This document shows positions 19,047 through 27,490 of a stretch of 64,000 nucleotides of DNA, piece by piece. Position 1 is the stretch's first letter, and each line of letters opens with the position of its first letter. The position numbers and the translations under genes were made by a program. The notes under the pieces were generated by a model. The model was given only the letters and a program-made list of their open reading frames with translations. It did not search any database and was not told the DNA's origin. Source of the DNA: UBA2020 sp964551435. Lineage in GTDB: Bacteria; Pseudomonadota; Alphaproteobacteria; Micavibrionales; UBA2020. Location of the stretch: NCBI GenBank assembly GCA_964551435.1, contig CAZKBS010000003.1, positions 62,001 through 126,000 on the forward strand, given 5' to 3'.

Positions 19047-19706
19047 TTAAAATTCAAATGATTTCCGGCATTCAAATCCCGGCAGCGTCGGCGTGGCGGC
19101 ATCGAACAGCACACGCTTTGAAAAATCGTCACCGCTGCGGGTATAAAGAACGGCGGAGCCCATATGCCCCTTGTTTGAAAGAACTGTGACCAAACGACCG
19201 CCATCGGCCAGTTGAGACAAAATCTCCGCCGGCACTTCGGCAACCGATCCGTTTATCAGGATTTTTTGATACGGCGCCTGCGCCGCGTACCCCTCGCGCA
19301 AATCTTTTTGCTGGATAACCACGATGTTGCAGATATCGAGATCGCGCAGCAGGCGCTCGGCCTCCGACGCGATGTCGGCATTCTGTTCAAGCGCCACCAC
19401 CGTCGCGGCCATCTGTGCCAGCAGCGCGGCGCAATACCCCGTGCCGCAGCCGATATCCAGCACGACATCGTTATGGTCAACCTCCAGTGCCTGAATCAGG
19501 CGAGCCAGCACCACCGGCTCGGCCAGCACGCGGCCGCCACCGATATCCAGATCTTCGTCAATGTAGGCAATGCGTTGCAGGTGACGGGGCACAAATTGCT
19601 CGCGCGGGACGGCCCGCAGGGCAGAAATCAGGGCGGGCGATGTAATCCCGTTCGGGCGCAGCTGGCCAAAAATCATATTTTCGCGGGCGATTTCAAAACT
19701 TTGCAT
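19047..19706 (-). CDS. pcm: Protein-L-isoaspartate O-methyltransferase
   Basis: 219 aa. Methylates isoaspartyl residues with SAM to start repair of aged proteins. The start is put at ATG 19706 (MQSFEIARENM); the open frame continues upstream through the tRNA-Cys gene, which cannot be coding. SAM motif I is VLDIGCGTGY (residues 82-91); the family segments MIFGQLRPNGI, VPREQFVP and LINGSVAEVP are present. It is somewhat shorter and more diverged than E. coli Pcm, so other substrates are possible. First gene of an operon with the TolC-family gene. Confidence 0.88.
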   Translation of the reverse strand: MQSFEIARENMIFGQLRPNGITSPALISALRAVPREQFVPRHLQRIAYIDEDLDIGGGRVLAEPVVLARLIQALEVDHNDVVLDIGCGTGYCAALLAQMAATVVALEQNADIASEAERLLRDLDICNIVVIQQKDLREGYAAQAPYQKILINGSVAEVPAEILSQLADGGRLVTVLSNKGHMGSAVLYTRSGDDFSKRVLFDAATPTLPGFECRKSFEF

Positions 19707-19893
19707 CTCTGGCACATCCAAAAGTTGCGGGCCGTTACAGCCATAGGTTGTATTATTGCATTTTGCGTCAAAAAAGAAAGCCTTTTTTGCGCCTCCTTGC
19801 ACACCGTCATATTTATACGTTTTTATGACGGTTGAACAGTGGCGGCACTTGAGACGCCGCGCTTTTTCGGCTAAAAGAAACTCTCCCCGATAT

Positions 19894-19967
19894 GGCGCGG
19901 TGGCAGAATGGCGATGCAGAGGACTGCAAATCCTTGAATGCCGGTTCGATTCCGGCCCGTGCCTCCA
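19894..19967 (+). tRNA. tRNA-Cys (anticodon GCA)
   Basis: 74-nt cloverleaf. The acceptor stem GGCGCGG pairs with CCGTGCC; the anticodon loop CTGCAAA gives GCA; the T arm contains GGTTCGATTCC. CCA is encoded at 19965-19967. Confidence 0.97.
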
Positions 19968-19991
19968 CACTTTTTCTTTTGTAAAGTTTTC

Positions 19992-20021
19992 AAAAACGCT
20001 GACGCCTTGTCGGCGTTTTTT
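19992..20021 (+). terminator. Rho-independent terminator after tRNA-Cys
   Basis: ACGCTGAC and GTCGGCGT arms (T opposite G, otherwise complementary) around a GCCTT loop, with a five-A lead and a T run, 25 nt after the tRNA. Confidence 0.8.
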
Positions 20022-20172
20022 GTTTCAGGGACACGGTATCGGACATGTCCGATAGTGCGGTCTTTTTTATTTATATTGCAGCCCCTTGTCAAAAGTTTTC
20101 ATATTTTTTAACACTGTGGCAAATCGTGCCCGAATGTAGTCTAATCACGCCACACATTCGGGGCGCGCGCAC

Positions 20173-21864
20173 ATGCCAGGTTTAGACTTTCTGCACACAT
20201 CCCTGTTCTACGAATTGACCGCGCTGTTGATGGTCGTATCCGCCATTGGCCTTATCGGCCTGAAGCTACGCCAGCCGATGATCGTCAATTTCATCGCGGC
20301 AGGCATTCTGGTCGGCCCGTCGGGGCTTAACATCGTACACTCGCGGGCGCATATCGAACTGCTGGCGCAGCTGGGCATCGCTGTTTTGCTTTTTCTGGTC
20401 GGGCTGAAGCTTGACCTGAAACTCATCCGCACCATGGGGATTGTGTCTCTCGCCACAGGGCTTGGGCAGGTCGTCTTTACATCTGTCGTGGGATATTTCC
20501 TGGGCTTGATGCTGGGACTCAGTCACATGACATCTATATATGTCGCCGTGGCGCTGACGTTTTCGAGCACGATCATCATCGTCAAGCTTCTTTCAGATAA
20601 AAAAGAAGTCGATTCACTGCACGGCCGTATCGCGATCGGTTTTCTGATTGTTCAGGACATTGTCGTCGTACTTGCCATGATGGTGCTCTCCGCCTTCGGC
20701 ATCGCGGAGCATGGCAATACGCAAACCCCGCTGCAGCGCGTGCTGGAGGTTTCTGCTTACGGCACCGGCATGCTGGTGCTGGTTGCCGCCTTCATGCGTT
20801 TTGCGGCAACACCGCTGATGAACCGCATCGCACGCTCGCCCGAGCTATTGATTACTTTTTCCATCGGTTGGGCTGCACTACTCGCAGCGCTGGGCGATCA
20901 TTTCGGCTTCAGCAAGGAGCTGGGCGGTCTGCTGGCCGGCATTTCACTGGCCTCGACGCCGTTCCGCGAAGCCTTGATTTCGCGCCTGTCCTCTTTACGT
21001 GATTTTCTGCTGCTGTTTTTTTTCATCGCCCTCGGCACGCAGCTTGACCTCAGCCTTCTGGGCGCGCAGGTTTTTCCGGCAATTATTTTTTCGGCTTTCG
21101 TGCTCATCGGAAACCCGCTGATTGTAATGGTGATCATGGGGGTCATGGGATACCGCAAACGCACCAGCTTTCTGGCAGGCCTCACCGTTGCGCAAATCAG
21201 TGAATTCTCGCTGATCTTTATCGCCATGGGTGTCGCGCTTGGTCACGTCAACAAGGATGCGCTGGGGCTGGTGACGCTTGTCGGGCTTATCACGATTGCG
21301 CTGTCGGTTTATATGATTACCTATGCCCACCCGCTTTACCGCTGGATGGAATCGCTGCTGGGTATTTTCGAGCGCAAAAACCCCCACCGCGAAGCAAGCG
21401 CGCAGGAACATGCGGATATCCCCGCGGCGGAGCATAGCTATGACATTATCCTGTTCGGCCTTGGCCGCTACGGCAATGCCATCGCGCATCATCTGCGCGC
21501 ACAGGGGCATCATATCCTTGGCGTCGATTTCAACCCCGATGAAGTGCGCAAATGGCGCACGCACGGACATGCGGCGGTGTATGGCGATGCCTGCGATCCG
21601 GAATTCATCGCCTCGCTACCGCTAGGTCAGGCGCAGTGGGTTATTTCAGCTATGCCCCAGCACGACACCGGCGTCACGCACGAAGATCCGCGCCTGATGC
21701 TGCTGAACGGCCTGAAAGAAGCCAAGTATGCCGGCAAAATCGCCGTATCCACCCACGACCCCGCGCAGGACAGCCAGCTGCGCAAAGCGGGCGCGCATGT
21801 GATCTTCCTGCCTTTTCACGACGCGGCAGAACGCGCCGTGACCATGATACGCGACCGCGGGTAA
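20173..21864 (+). CDS. CPA2-family cation/proton antiporter with RCK/TrkA-N domain (Kef-like)
   Basis: 563 aa. About 12 membrane helices (residues 1-385) followed by a cytosolic RCK_N nucleotide-binding domain with the Rossmann motif FGLGRYGNAIAHHLRAQGHH near residue 430. Exchanges K+ or Na+ for protons across the inner membrane (family role). The transport domain contains the conserved LLFLVGLKLDLKL and GGLLAGISLASTPF segments. It is monocistronic, between tRNA-Cys and tRNA-Asn. KefB/C would also have a glutathione-binding RCK; that cannot be decided by eye. Confidence 0.9.
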   Translation: MPGLDFLHTSLFYELTALLMVVSAIGLIGLKLRQPMIVNFIAAGILVGPSGLNIVHSRAHIELLAQLGIAVLLFLVGLKLDLKLIRTMGIVSLATGLGQVVFTSVVGYFLGLMLGLSHMTSIYVAVALTFSSTIIIVKLLSDKKEVDSLHGRIAIGFLIVQDIVVVLAMMVLSAFGIAEHGNTQTPLQRVLEVSAYGTGMLVLVAAFMRFAATPLMNRIARSPELLITFSIGWAALLAALGDHFGFSKELGGLLAGISLASTPFREALISRLSSLRDFLLLFFFIALGTQLDLSLLGAQVFPAIIFSAFVLIGNPLIVMVIMGVMGYRKRTSFLAGLTVAQISEFSLIFIAMGVALGHVNKDALGLVTLVGLITIALSVYMITYAHPLYRWMESLLGIFERKNPHREASAQEHADIPAAEHSYDIILFGLGRYGNAIAHHLRAQGHHILGVDFNPDEVRKWRTHGHAAVYGDACDPEFIASLPLGQAQWVISAMPQHDTGVTHEDPRLMLLNGLKEAKYAGKIAVSTHDPAQDSQLRKAGAHVIFLPFHDAAERAVTMIRDRG

Positions 21865-21916
21865 ACCTGACCTGCCTGCAGGTGGGCTGAAACAACAGTG
21901 AATGACGGAAAAAAAA

Positions 21917-21991
21917 TGGCTCCCTGGGCAAGGTTCGAACTTGCGGCCAAGCGATTAACAGTCGCTTGCTCTACCACTGAGCTACCAGGGA
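21917..21991 (-). tRNA. tRNA-Asn (anticodon GUU)
   Basis: 75-nt cloverleaf on the minus strand. The acceptor stem TCCCTGG pairs with CCAGGGA; the anticodon loop CTGTTAA gives GTT; the T arm has GTTCGAAC. CCA is encoded at 21919-21917. Confidence 0.97.
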
Positions 21992-22191
21992 ACACGTGGT
22001 GGAGTTTTATTTAGCAAATTTGGCGGATTTGGCAAGCATGAAATGCCCTGAAAATGACGTTTTTTGTCCCCGATTTACGCTAAGTCTTTGTTTTTTCTTT
22101 ATCCCGCGAAGATAGGCCTGCCGCGCAAGCCTTGCCGAGGGCTGCCTGCGGGCGTAGACTCGGGGTATTCCTTTTCAAAGCGAGGTTTGTG

Positions 22192-22677
22192 ATGGCCCAG
22201 CACCCGACCAAAGTCACCGTCCGAGAAACCGGCGACGGCACCTTCACGCAGGAAGTCAAAACAGGCAGCCACCTGTTCATCACCGACGAGCCGGAAGACG
22301 TCGGCGGGCTGGATGCCGGCCCTGCGCCCTATGACATGCTGCTGGCCGCGCTGGGCAGCTGCACGTCGATGACGATCCGCATGTACGCGAACCAGAAAAA
22401 ATGGCCGCTGGAAGGGGTAACGGTCGAGCTGACCCACCACAAGGAAACCGGCGCCGACAATATCAAACGCGATGTGATCACGCGTGAAATCACGCTGGAG
22501 GGGCCGCTCGACGATGCGCAACGTCAAAGGCTGCTGGAAATCGCCAACAAATGCCCCATTCACAAAACGCTGGAAAGCAAGCCGGAGATCACCAGCACGC
22601 TGGCCCCTGCAAAACCGCAAGAAAACACACCGGCGGATACGGCCAAGCCGCCGCCGCACAAACCGCCTGCGCTTTAA
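22192..22677 (+). CDS. OsmC-family redox protein
   Basis: 161 aa. OsmC/Ohr-fold proteins reduce organic hydroperoxides through a reactive cysteine. The conserved helix with the cysteine is APYDMLLAALGSCTSMTIRMYA (Cys in GSCTS); the partner region CPIHKTLES carries the second cysteine. Start at ATG 22192, with GAGG 8 nt upstream; the open frame to 22132 adds a non-family leader. The sequence after residue 140 is Pro/Lys-rich. OsmC/YhfA type is more likely than Ohr from the PLEGVTVELTHHKE segment. Convergent with the complex I subunit gene. Confidence 0.9.
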   Translation: MAQHPTKVTVRETGDGTFTQEVKTGSHLFITDEPEDVGGLDAGPAPYDMLLAALGSCTSMTIRMYANQKKWPLEGVTVELTHHKETGADNIKRDVITREITLEGPLDDAQRQRLLEIANKCPIHKTLESKPEITSTLAPAKPQENTPADTAKPPPHKPPAL

Positions 22678-22698
22678 ACGCGTGCAAAGTAAGAGGCT

Positions 22699-23001
22699 TT
22701 ATGCCTCTTCTTCGACCGGACGGTATTTGAAGTTATCGAGATAGCTGCGCGGGGTGACGCGGCGCTGCGCTTCGGGCGCGAGGGAATAATCCATCCCGTG
22801 GCCTTCGGCAAACGCAATCGCGGCTTCCTTGCTGGAGAATTTCATACGCACTTGGTTGAGCGTATCACCGGCAGAGGTCCAGCCCATCAAAGGTTCAGGG
22901 CGGCGCGGCGTTTCGAGTTCGTATTCCAGCACCCATTCCGCGGTCGTCGCGCGGCCGGACTGCATGGTGTTTTTTGCAGGTTTGTAAATCCTGGCTTTCA
23001 T
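22699..23001 (-). CDS. NDUFS4-like accessory subunit of NADH dehydrogenase (ETC complex I subunit)
   Basis: 100 aa from ATG 23001 (MKARIYKPAKN); an upstream open frame runs into the tRNA-Pro gene and is rejected. This is the alphaproteobacterial/mitochondrial NDUFS4 (18-kDa) family, a supernumerary subunit that stabilises the N-module of complex I. Typical features are MQSG near the N terminus, WxLEYE, PLMGWTSAGDTLNQV, the KFSSKEAAIAFAEGHG helix and the C-terminal YLDNFKYRP. The presence of this family supports an alphaproteobacterial host. A small hairpin (22691-22709) overlaps its stop and may be a weak terminator. Confidence 0.92.
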   Translation of the reverse strand: MKARIYKPAKNTMQSGRATTAEWVLEYELETPRRPEPLMGWTSAGDTLNQVRMKFSSKEAAIAFAEGHGMDYSLAPEAQRRVTPRSYLDNFKYRPVEEEA

Positions 23002-23037
23002 GATCGTACCTATTTTGCTCTTTCCGTCCCGAAAAAA

Positions 23038-23114
23038 TGGTCGGAGTGGAGGGATTTGAACCCCCGACATCCTGCTCCCAAAACAGGCGCGCTACCGGAC
23101 TGCGCTACACTCCG
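23038..23114 (-). tRNA. tRNA-Pro (anticodon UGG)
   Basis: 77-nt cloverleaf on the minus strand. The acceptor CGGAGTG pairs with CACTCCG; the anticodon stem CCTGT/GCAGG closes loop TTTGGGA, giving TGG; CCA is encoded at 23040-23038. It is just upstream of the NDUFS4-like gene on the same strand. Confidence 0.97.
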
Positions 23115-23242
23115 TTTTTTCGTGACTGACGCTTTATATAGCCTTTGGCACAGGCAAAATCAAGGTATTTCATGGACTTGCAAGACAGGTCCGTATCCCC
23201 TTGGCGGCAAAGGGCTTATCCAGCCCACCCGCCCGCGCAGGA

Positions 23243-23971
23243 TTATCTTTGCTGCACGTCAGCATCGAGCCCGTGCTGGCGGCTGCGGTCCAGCAGCTCC
23301 GGAGACTCGATATCCAGCCGCGGCGATGCCAGCGGCGCGGGTTCGGCCTTGGGCTTTTCCGCGGCATCCGCACCGGATTTCTTATCCGCTGCGTTTTTAT
23401 CTGCGGCGTCTTTGTTATCCTCCGCCGTGCCGTCTTGCGCACGGGCGCGGAAATAGTGGTGTTCGACGCGATCACCGGGCTGGATGCCGCGCGCACGGCT
23501 TTCGCCGCCATTCACCTCCAGAACCGCCATGACCGGAAAACGCGACGGCACGCTTTTCAGCGAATGCGGCTCCGCGCTTTCATGGATGTTGACGATCACG
23601 CCGTCACCACGAATAAAAATCATATCCAGCGGGATCAAGGTGTTTTTCATCCAGAAAGACACCTCGCCCTCCCCGCCGCCGAAATAAAACAGCATACCCG
23701 CATCCTTCGCCAGCTCGGTGCGGTGCATCAGTCCGTTTTCCAGCTGACGCATGGTTTCGGCAACTTCGACAGTGAAGGTTTCACGCCCACCGTTTTCCTT
23801 GACGATGGTCAGCGGCTCCACGCGCATACCCGCGGGCGAGAACGTTGGCGCCTGTTCGCTTTGCGCGGAAAAAGACATCAGGACACCGCCCAGCAGCAGC
23901 GCGACAGCGCCCGCCATGGCCACGACCGTCAGACGGCTTTTGGCAGAAGAAGTACGAGAGGATGCGGTCAT
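23243..23971 (-). CDS. DUF192 domain protein, membrane-anchored or secreted
   Basis: 242 aa. N-terminal hydrophobic anchor or signal (residues 13-33), then a DUF192 domain (about 55-165) with the hallmark segments ETMRQLENGLMHR, GMLFYF and VSFWMKNTLIPLDMIFI, and a charged Lys/Asp/Ala-rich C-terminal tail (about 170-242) that is probably disordered. The biochemical role of DUF192 is not established. The long charged tail is additional to the usual domain. It lies downstream of the YmdB-type gene on the same strand, 23 bp away, so is likely co-transcribed. Confidence 0.85.
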   Translation of the reverse strand: MTASSRTSSAKSRLTVVAMAGAVALLLGGVLMSFSAQSEQAPTFSPAGMRVEPLTIVKENGGRETFTVEVAETMRQLENGLMHRTELAKDAGMLFYFGGGEGEVSFWMKNTLIPLDMIFIRGDGVIVNIHESAEPHSLKSVPSRFPVMAVLEVNGGESRARGIQPGDRVEHHYFRARAQDGTAEDNKDAADKNAADKKSGADAAEKPKAEPAPLASPRLDIESPELLDRSRQHGLDADVQQR

Positions 23972-23994
23972 GGGGTTCTCCTTGAATAAAAAAT

Positions 23995-24813
23995 TTATGC
24001 GGCAGGTGGCAGCGCGGCGCTAAGCTGCCCGCCTTTGCGAAAGGGTACGGCTTGGGTGCAAAGACCGGTCGCAGGATCGACGTCGAACAAAACGCCGCAC
24101 AACGTCACCGGGCCTTCGGCGGGGCGCATTTTCTCGCCCGGAATTTTGCGGATAAAACGGCTGAGCGAAATATTGGCATCCATACCAATTACACTGTCAT
24201 AGCAGCCGCACATACCGGCGTCGGTCTGGTATCCCGTGCCCTTGGGCAGAATACGTGTGTCGGCAGTCGGCACATGCGTGTGGGTCCCCACCACAAACGA
24301 TGCACGCCCATCGAGGAAATGCCCCATGGCCATTTTCTCGCTCGTCGCCTCGCCATGGAAATCGAGGAAAATCGCCTGCACGTCCTTGCCCAGACGATAA
24401 GCCTTGCACAGCTTATCCATCGCGGCGAAAGGGTCGTCCATCGCATCCATGAACAAACGCGCCATCGCATTCACCACAAGGATTTTATGTCCGCGCGCCG
24501 TTTCGATGATGCTGGCGCCGCGGCCCGGCGTGCCTTCGGGGAAGTTGACGGGGCGCAGCAAACGCGGTGCGCTGTCGATATAGGCCATAATTTCGCGCTG
24601 GTCCCAGACGTGATTGCCGGTGGTGATGCAATCAACGCCCGCTTTATAAAGGTCGTCGCAAATCTGCGCCGTCACGCCAAAACCATGCGCCGCGTTTTCG
24701 GCATTCACGATCACGGCATCGATTTTGTATTCACGGCGGATATCGGCCAGCTGCGATGTCACCGCATCACGCGCATCGCGGCCCACAATATCGCCCAGGA
24801 AAAGTATTCTCAT
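23995..24813 (-). CDS. YmdB-type metallophosphoesterase (TIGR00282 family)
   Basis: 272 aa. Dinuclear-metal phosphodiesterase; Bacillus YmdB hydrolyses 2',3'-cyclic nucleotides and affects motility and biofilm decisions. Metal ligands are visible in order: LFLGDIVGRDARDAV (N-terminal Asp), NAENAAHGFG, TTGNHVWDQREI (Asn-His), DFHGEATSEK, and the final GTHTHVPTAD. The start ATG is 3 bp after the stop of the 5-FTHF cyclo-ligase gene, so the two are one operon, as in other alphaproteobacteria. Confidence 0.93.
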   Translation of the reverse strand: MRILFLGDIVGRDARDAVTSQLADIRREYKIDAVIVNAENAAHGFGVTAQICDDLYKAGVDCITTGNHVWDQREIMAYIDSAPRLLRPVNFPEGTPGRGASIIETARGHKILVVNAMARLFMDAMDDPFAAMDKLCKAYRLGKDVQAIFLDFHGEATSEKMAMGHFLDGRASFVVGTHTHVPTADTRILPKGTGYQTDAGMCGCYDSVIGMDANISLSRFIRKIPGEKMRPAEGPVTLCGVLFDVDPATGLCTQAVPFRKGGQLSAALPPAA

Positions 24814-24816
24814 TCT

Positions 24817-25407
24817 TTATGCTTTCTTGTCATCTTTGGGCGCGCGGTAAACAGCGGCCTCTGTCACGACGGCGTCGAGACGGTAATCGTGCCTGTCCGT
24901 CGGCACTTCGGTTTCTTTTTGCGCTTCATACGCGACCCCCACCGCCTGAAACGTGTGGAACTGACGCAAATGCGCAAAGGTACGGTCGAAATAACCCGAA
25001 CCATAGCCCATACGATGGCACTGCGTATCAAACGCCAACATCGGCACGATCAGCATATCGGGCAGCAGCGCCTCCGCCTCGCGCGGGTCCGGCTGCGGGA
25101 TGTTGTATAGACCGGTATAAAGTTTTGTCTGCGGCGTCCACTCAAGGAACTCCAGCACGTATTCGCGCTCCACGTTATGCGGCACGGCGCAGCGGTAACC
25201 GCGCTCGACCAGCGCCGTCATCAGCGGGAACACATCTATCTCGTTATTCACGGGCACATAACCCGAAATGACCGCACCAGCGGGCGGCAGATGAATCTCG
25301 TCCATAAAGCGCGCGGTCATACGTGCCGAAGCCTCCGCACAGGCGGCGGGCGCCAGCGTCAGGCGACGTTGGAAAGCGGCTTGTCGAAGCTCGTTCTTGC
25401 TGGACAT
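24817..25407 (-). CDS. 5-formyltetrahydrofolate cyclo-ligase
   Basis: 196 aa. Converts 5-formyl-THF to 5,10-methenyl-THF with ATP (E. coli YgfA/Fau). Signatures are VPMLAFDTQCHRMGYGSGYFDR (the GYGSGYFDR nucleotide loop), a basic KxELR N terminus, and SGYVPVNNEIDVFP. Start is ATG 25407; the longer reading would use a TTG. It follows the 6S RNA gene with about 38 nt between, the same 6S-fau order known from E. coli and alphaproteobacteria, so it is probably expressed from the 6S RNA read-through transcript. Confidence 0.94.
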   Translation of the reverse strand: MSSKNELRQAAFQRRLTLAPAACAEASARMTARFMDEIHLPPAGAVISGYVPVNNEIDVFPLMTALVERGYRCAVPHNVEREYVLEFLEWTPQTKLYTGLYNIPQPDPREAEALLPDMLIVPMLAFDTQCHRMGYGSGYFDRTFAHLRQFHTFQAVGVAYEAQKETEVPTDRHDYRLDAVVTEAAVYRAPKDDKKA

Positions 25408-25444
25408 GGGCAACAGGCTGTTCGTATCGATTGGAAAAAAATGT

Positions 25445-25607
25445 GGAAGGCGCCACCTGCGCCGTGGACGGGGATATCCGCTAGGCCCTTGTACAACAAG
25501 GTGGGGACCATAATGACCGAACCACGGCCCGGTCAGGGACAGCCCCCAAGCGAAAGATCATCGGCCTCTGGGACAGTGCTGTCTCACGCACGCCGCAGCA
25601 ACCTTCC
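25445..25607 (-). ncRNA. ssrS: 6S RNA
   Basis: Transcribed on the minus strand. The ends pair to give a closing stem (5' GGAAGGT with 3' GCCTTCC), as in the 6S family, and the interior has GC-rich arms around a large central single-stranded region that mimics an open promoter. A T run follows the 3' end in transcription order. Length about 163 nt. Position between zapA and the 5-FTHF cyclo-ligase gene is the conserved 6S locus. Binds and inhibits housekeeping RNA polymerase in stationary phase. Confidence 0.88.
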
Positions 25608-25733
25608 GACCGTAATGTAGGGGCAAACGCGCCAAAAGTCACGTTTTCCTTGCCTTTGCGTGCAAATGCGCAGGAAGGCAGGTCTATCAGTCTGCAATTA
25701 TTGACTTTTCGCAGCTATACGGCCGGGCAGGTA

Positions 25734-26123
25734 TCAGGCGGCCTGCACGCGGGCGGCAATGCCGTCGATGCGCTTGGCCAGTTTTTCAATCAGCTGTGCC
25801 ATGGCTTTTTCTTCTTCGGGGGAGGCGGCTGCCTCTGCCGCTTCTGCCGCTTCGCCTTTGCGACCTTTTGCCGCAGGTGCCGGAGTTGCCGCCGAAGATG
25901 CCGACAGCGCCGAAAGTTTTTCGCGGGTTTCGAACAGCTCGTCCGCAATCACCAGCGCAGTCAGCACCATCAGGTGCGCGTCATTGTACGCCGCGCCGCT
26001 GCGCGCGATTTGCTGCAAACGCTGGTCGATGTAAGACGCGAGATCGACAACGCGGCCTTCCTGCCCGTTGTCGCAGCTGATTTCGTGGATACGCCCGTTG
26101 ATGGAAATATTGACTTCGGCCAT
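25734..26123 (-). CDS. zapA: Cell division protein ZapA
   Basis: 129 aa. Bundles FtsZ protofilaments at the Z-ring. The family N-terminal domain is clear: MAEVNISINGRIHEISC, then VVDLASYIDQRLQQIA and the helix HLMVLTALVIADELFETREKL. The Ala/Glu-rich middle is a linker of low complexity, and the C-terminal helix (EKAMAQLIEKLAKRIDGIAARVQA) forms the coiled coil. Preceded by a small coiled-coil gene 18 bp upstream and followed by the 6S RNA gene on the same strand. Confidence 0.92.
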   Translation of the reverse strand: MAEVNISINGRIHEISCDNGQEGRVVDLASYIDQRLQQIARSGAAYNDAHLMVLTALVIADELFETREKLSALSASSAATPAPAAKGRKGEAAEAAEAAASPEEEKAMAQLIEKLAKRIDGIAARVQAA

Positions 26124-26141
26124 GAGAGATTTTCCTTCGCC

Positions 26142-26360
26142 TTATGCTTCTTCGCTCAGCAGGGTTTCCAGACGGTTGATGGTCTGGTCGAGACGGGCGG
26201 CAATCTTGCGGTTGACTTCACGCTCGTTGCGCACGCTGAGATCGAGCTGCGGCTCGCTCTTGCCGCGCTGTTCGGATTGCAGGCGTTTATCAACTGCGGT
26301 TTCAAGACGCGCGAGCGCCTTGTCGAGATTTTCAAGAGCCGGTTTCAAGGCTGATTTCAT
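26142..26360 (-). CDS. Small coiled-coil protein (DUF4164-like), ZapA partner by position
   Basis: 72 aa, almost entirely helical and heptad-rich (LDKALARLETAVDKRLQ, then ARLDQTINRLETLLSEEA). It resembles the DUF4164 small coiled-coil proteins encoded next to zapA in alphaproteobacteria. A ZapB-like role linking ZapA to other division proteins is inferred from position and coiled-coil structure only. Gap to zapA is 18 bp. Confidence 0.7.
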   Translation of the reverse strand: MKSALKPALENLDKALARLETAVDKRLQSEQRGKSEPQLDLSVRNEREVNRKIAARLDQTINRLETLLSEEA

Positions 26361-26535
26361 AGAGGTCTGCCTCTTTCGCTTCGTATGATGTTCGACGATG
26401 CGCTTAGCATAAATTTCCTGCCTGTGGCCGTCAATATATGGTATTCATCTGAACAGCAATTTATTGAATTTTATAGCCTTAGCGCTTTTTCGCGCGCTTG
26501 ACGAATTGTTAACTTTACGGAAATACAATAAGGCC

Positions 26536-27414
26536 ATGACCAAAGCCGTACCGCCCACTACTCCCGACCCCGCCGCCCTGCTGCCGGATATCGAGCGGCT
26601 GGCACGCGATGCCGGTGCGGAAATCATGCGCCATTACAATGCCCCTGCGACAAAAACCTATACCAAAAAGGACGGCAGCATCGTCACCGACGCCGACCAC
26701 GCGGCAGAGGCCCTCGTGCTCGCGCGCCTCGCCGCGCTGACACCGGACATTCCCATCGTGTCCGAAGAAGCGGTCGAGGCGGGCAACATTCCCGATATTT
26801 CCGGCGGTACGTTCTGGACGGTTGACCCGCTGGACGGCACACGCGAATTTGCCGGGCGCACGGGCGCCTTCGTGGTGGCGATTGCGCTGGTCGTTGACCA
26901 CAAGCCCGTATTGGGCGTTGTGTATCAACCCGCCGCCGACAAACTTTACGCCGCCGCAGGCCCGCAAACCGCCGCCGAAGTTTTGCCAGATGGCACGCGC
27001 ATCGCGCTCGCCGCCGCCGCGCCACCTGCCCCGCCCAAGGGCGGCGAGCTGCATGTGCTGGTGAGCCCCAGTAGTGCGGATTTGCCCAAGGTCAAAGGCT
27101 ATCTCTCCGCCGCTTTCGACGAAAGCGCGCGGCTTGACGGCACGGGCGGCGTCAGCGGCATGCGCCGCGCCTGCCATGTCGCCTCGGCTGCGGCGGATAT
27201 GTCGATTGTCTATCCCGTCAACCGCGGCGGGCGCACGAAATTCTGGGACGTCGCGGCGGGCCATGCGATTGTCGAAGGTGCCGGCGGCCGCGTGCAGGAC
27301 CTTGATGGCAATCCGCTGCGCTATGACGCGCCCGATCTGCAAGTACCGCCGCATATCTGCCTGAGCGCGAAACGCGCCGCAAATGCCCCGCCGCCGAAAC
27401 CGCCCGCCGTTTGA
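26536..27414 (+). CDS. cysQ: 3'(2'),5'-bisphosphate nucleotidase CysQ
   Basis: 292 aa. Hydrolyses 3'-phosphoadenosine 5'-phosphate (PAP) made in sulfate assimilation; inositol-monophosphatase fold. Metal motifs are present: SEEAVE near residue 76, DPLDGTREF (DPLDGT), and the C-terminal WDVAAGHAIVEGAGG (WD motif). Start is ATG 26536, which matches family N termini; the upstream frame to 26464 is AT-rich and not family-like. The C terminus is a short Pro-rich tail. Monocistronic, with its terminator at 27436-27466. Confidence 0.93.
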   Translation: MTKAVPPTTPDPAALLPDIERLARDAGAEIMRHYNAPATKTYTKKDGSIVTDADHAAEALVLARLAALTPDIPIVSEEAVEAGNIPDISGGTFWTVDPLDGTREFAGRTGAFVVAIALVVDHKPVLGVVYQPAADKLYAAAGPQTAAEVLPDGTRIALAAAAPPAPPKGGELHVLVSPSSADLPKVKGYLSAAFDESARLDGTGGVSGMRRACHVASAAADMSIVYPVNRGGRTKFWDVAAGHAIVEGAGGRVQDLDGNPLRYDAPDLQVPPHICLSAKRAANAPPPKPPAV

Positions 27415-27435
27415 GCCCCGCGCCCGGCACAAACA

Positions 27436-27466
27436 AAAACCCGCCCTGAAGCACAGGGCGGGTTTT
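27436..27466. terminator. Bidirectional terminator between cysQ and the VWA/AAA operon
   Basis: AAAACCCGCCCTG and CAGGGCGGGTTTT are exact complements (13-bp arms) around AAGCA, with A/T tracts on both sides, serving both convergent transcription units. Confidence 0.92.
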
Positions 27467-27490
27467 GTGTTTCAATCACCGCAAGGCTGG

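Noticed and set aside
19707..19970. N-terminal extension of the pcm frame
   Set aside because: It runs through the tRNA-Cys gene; family start is at 19706.
22691..22709. Strong terminator after the NDUFS4-like gene
   Set aside because: AAGAGGC/GCCTCTT hairpin is real but overlaps the stop codon and lacks a clear T run; mentioned only in the gene entry.
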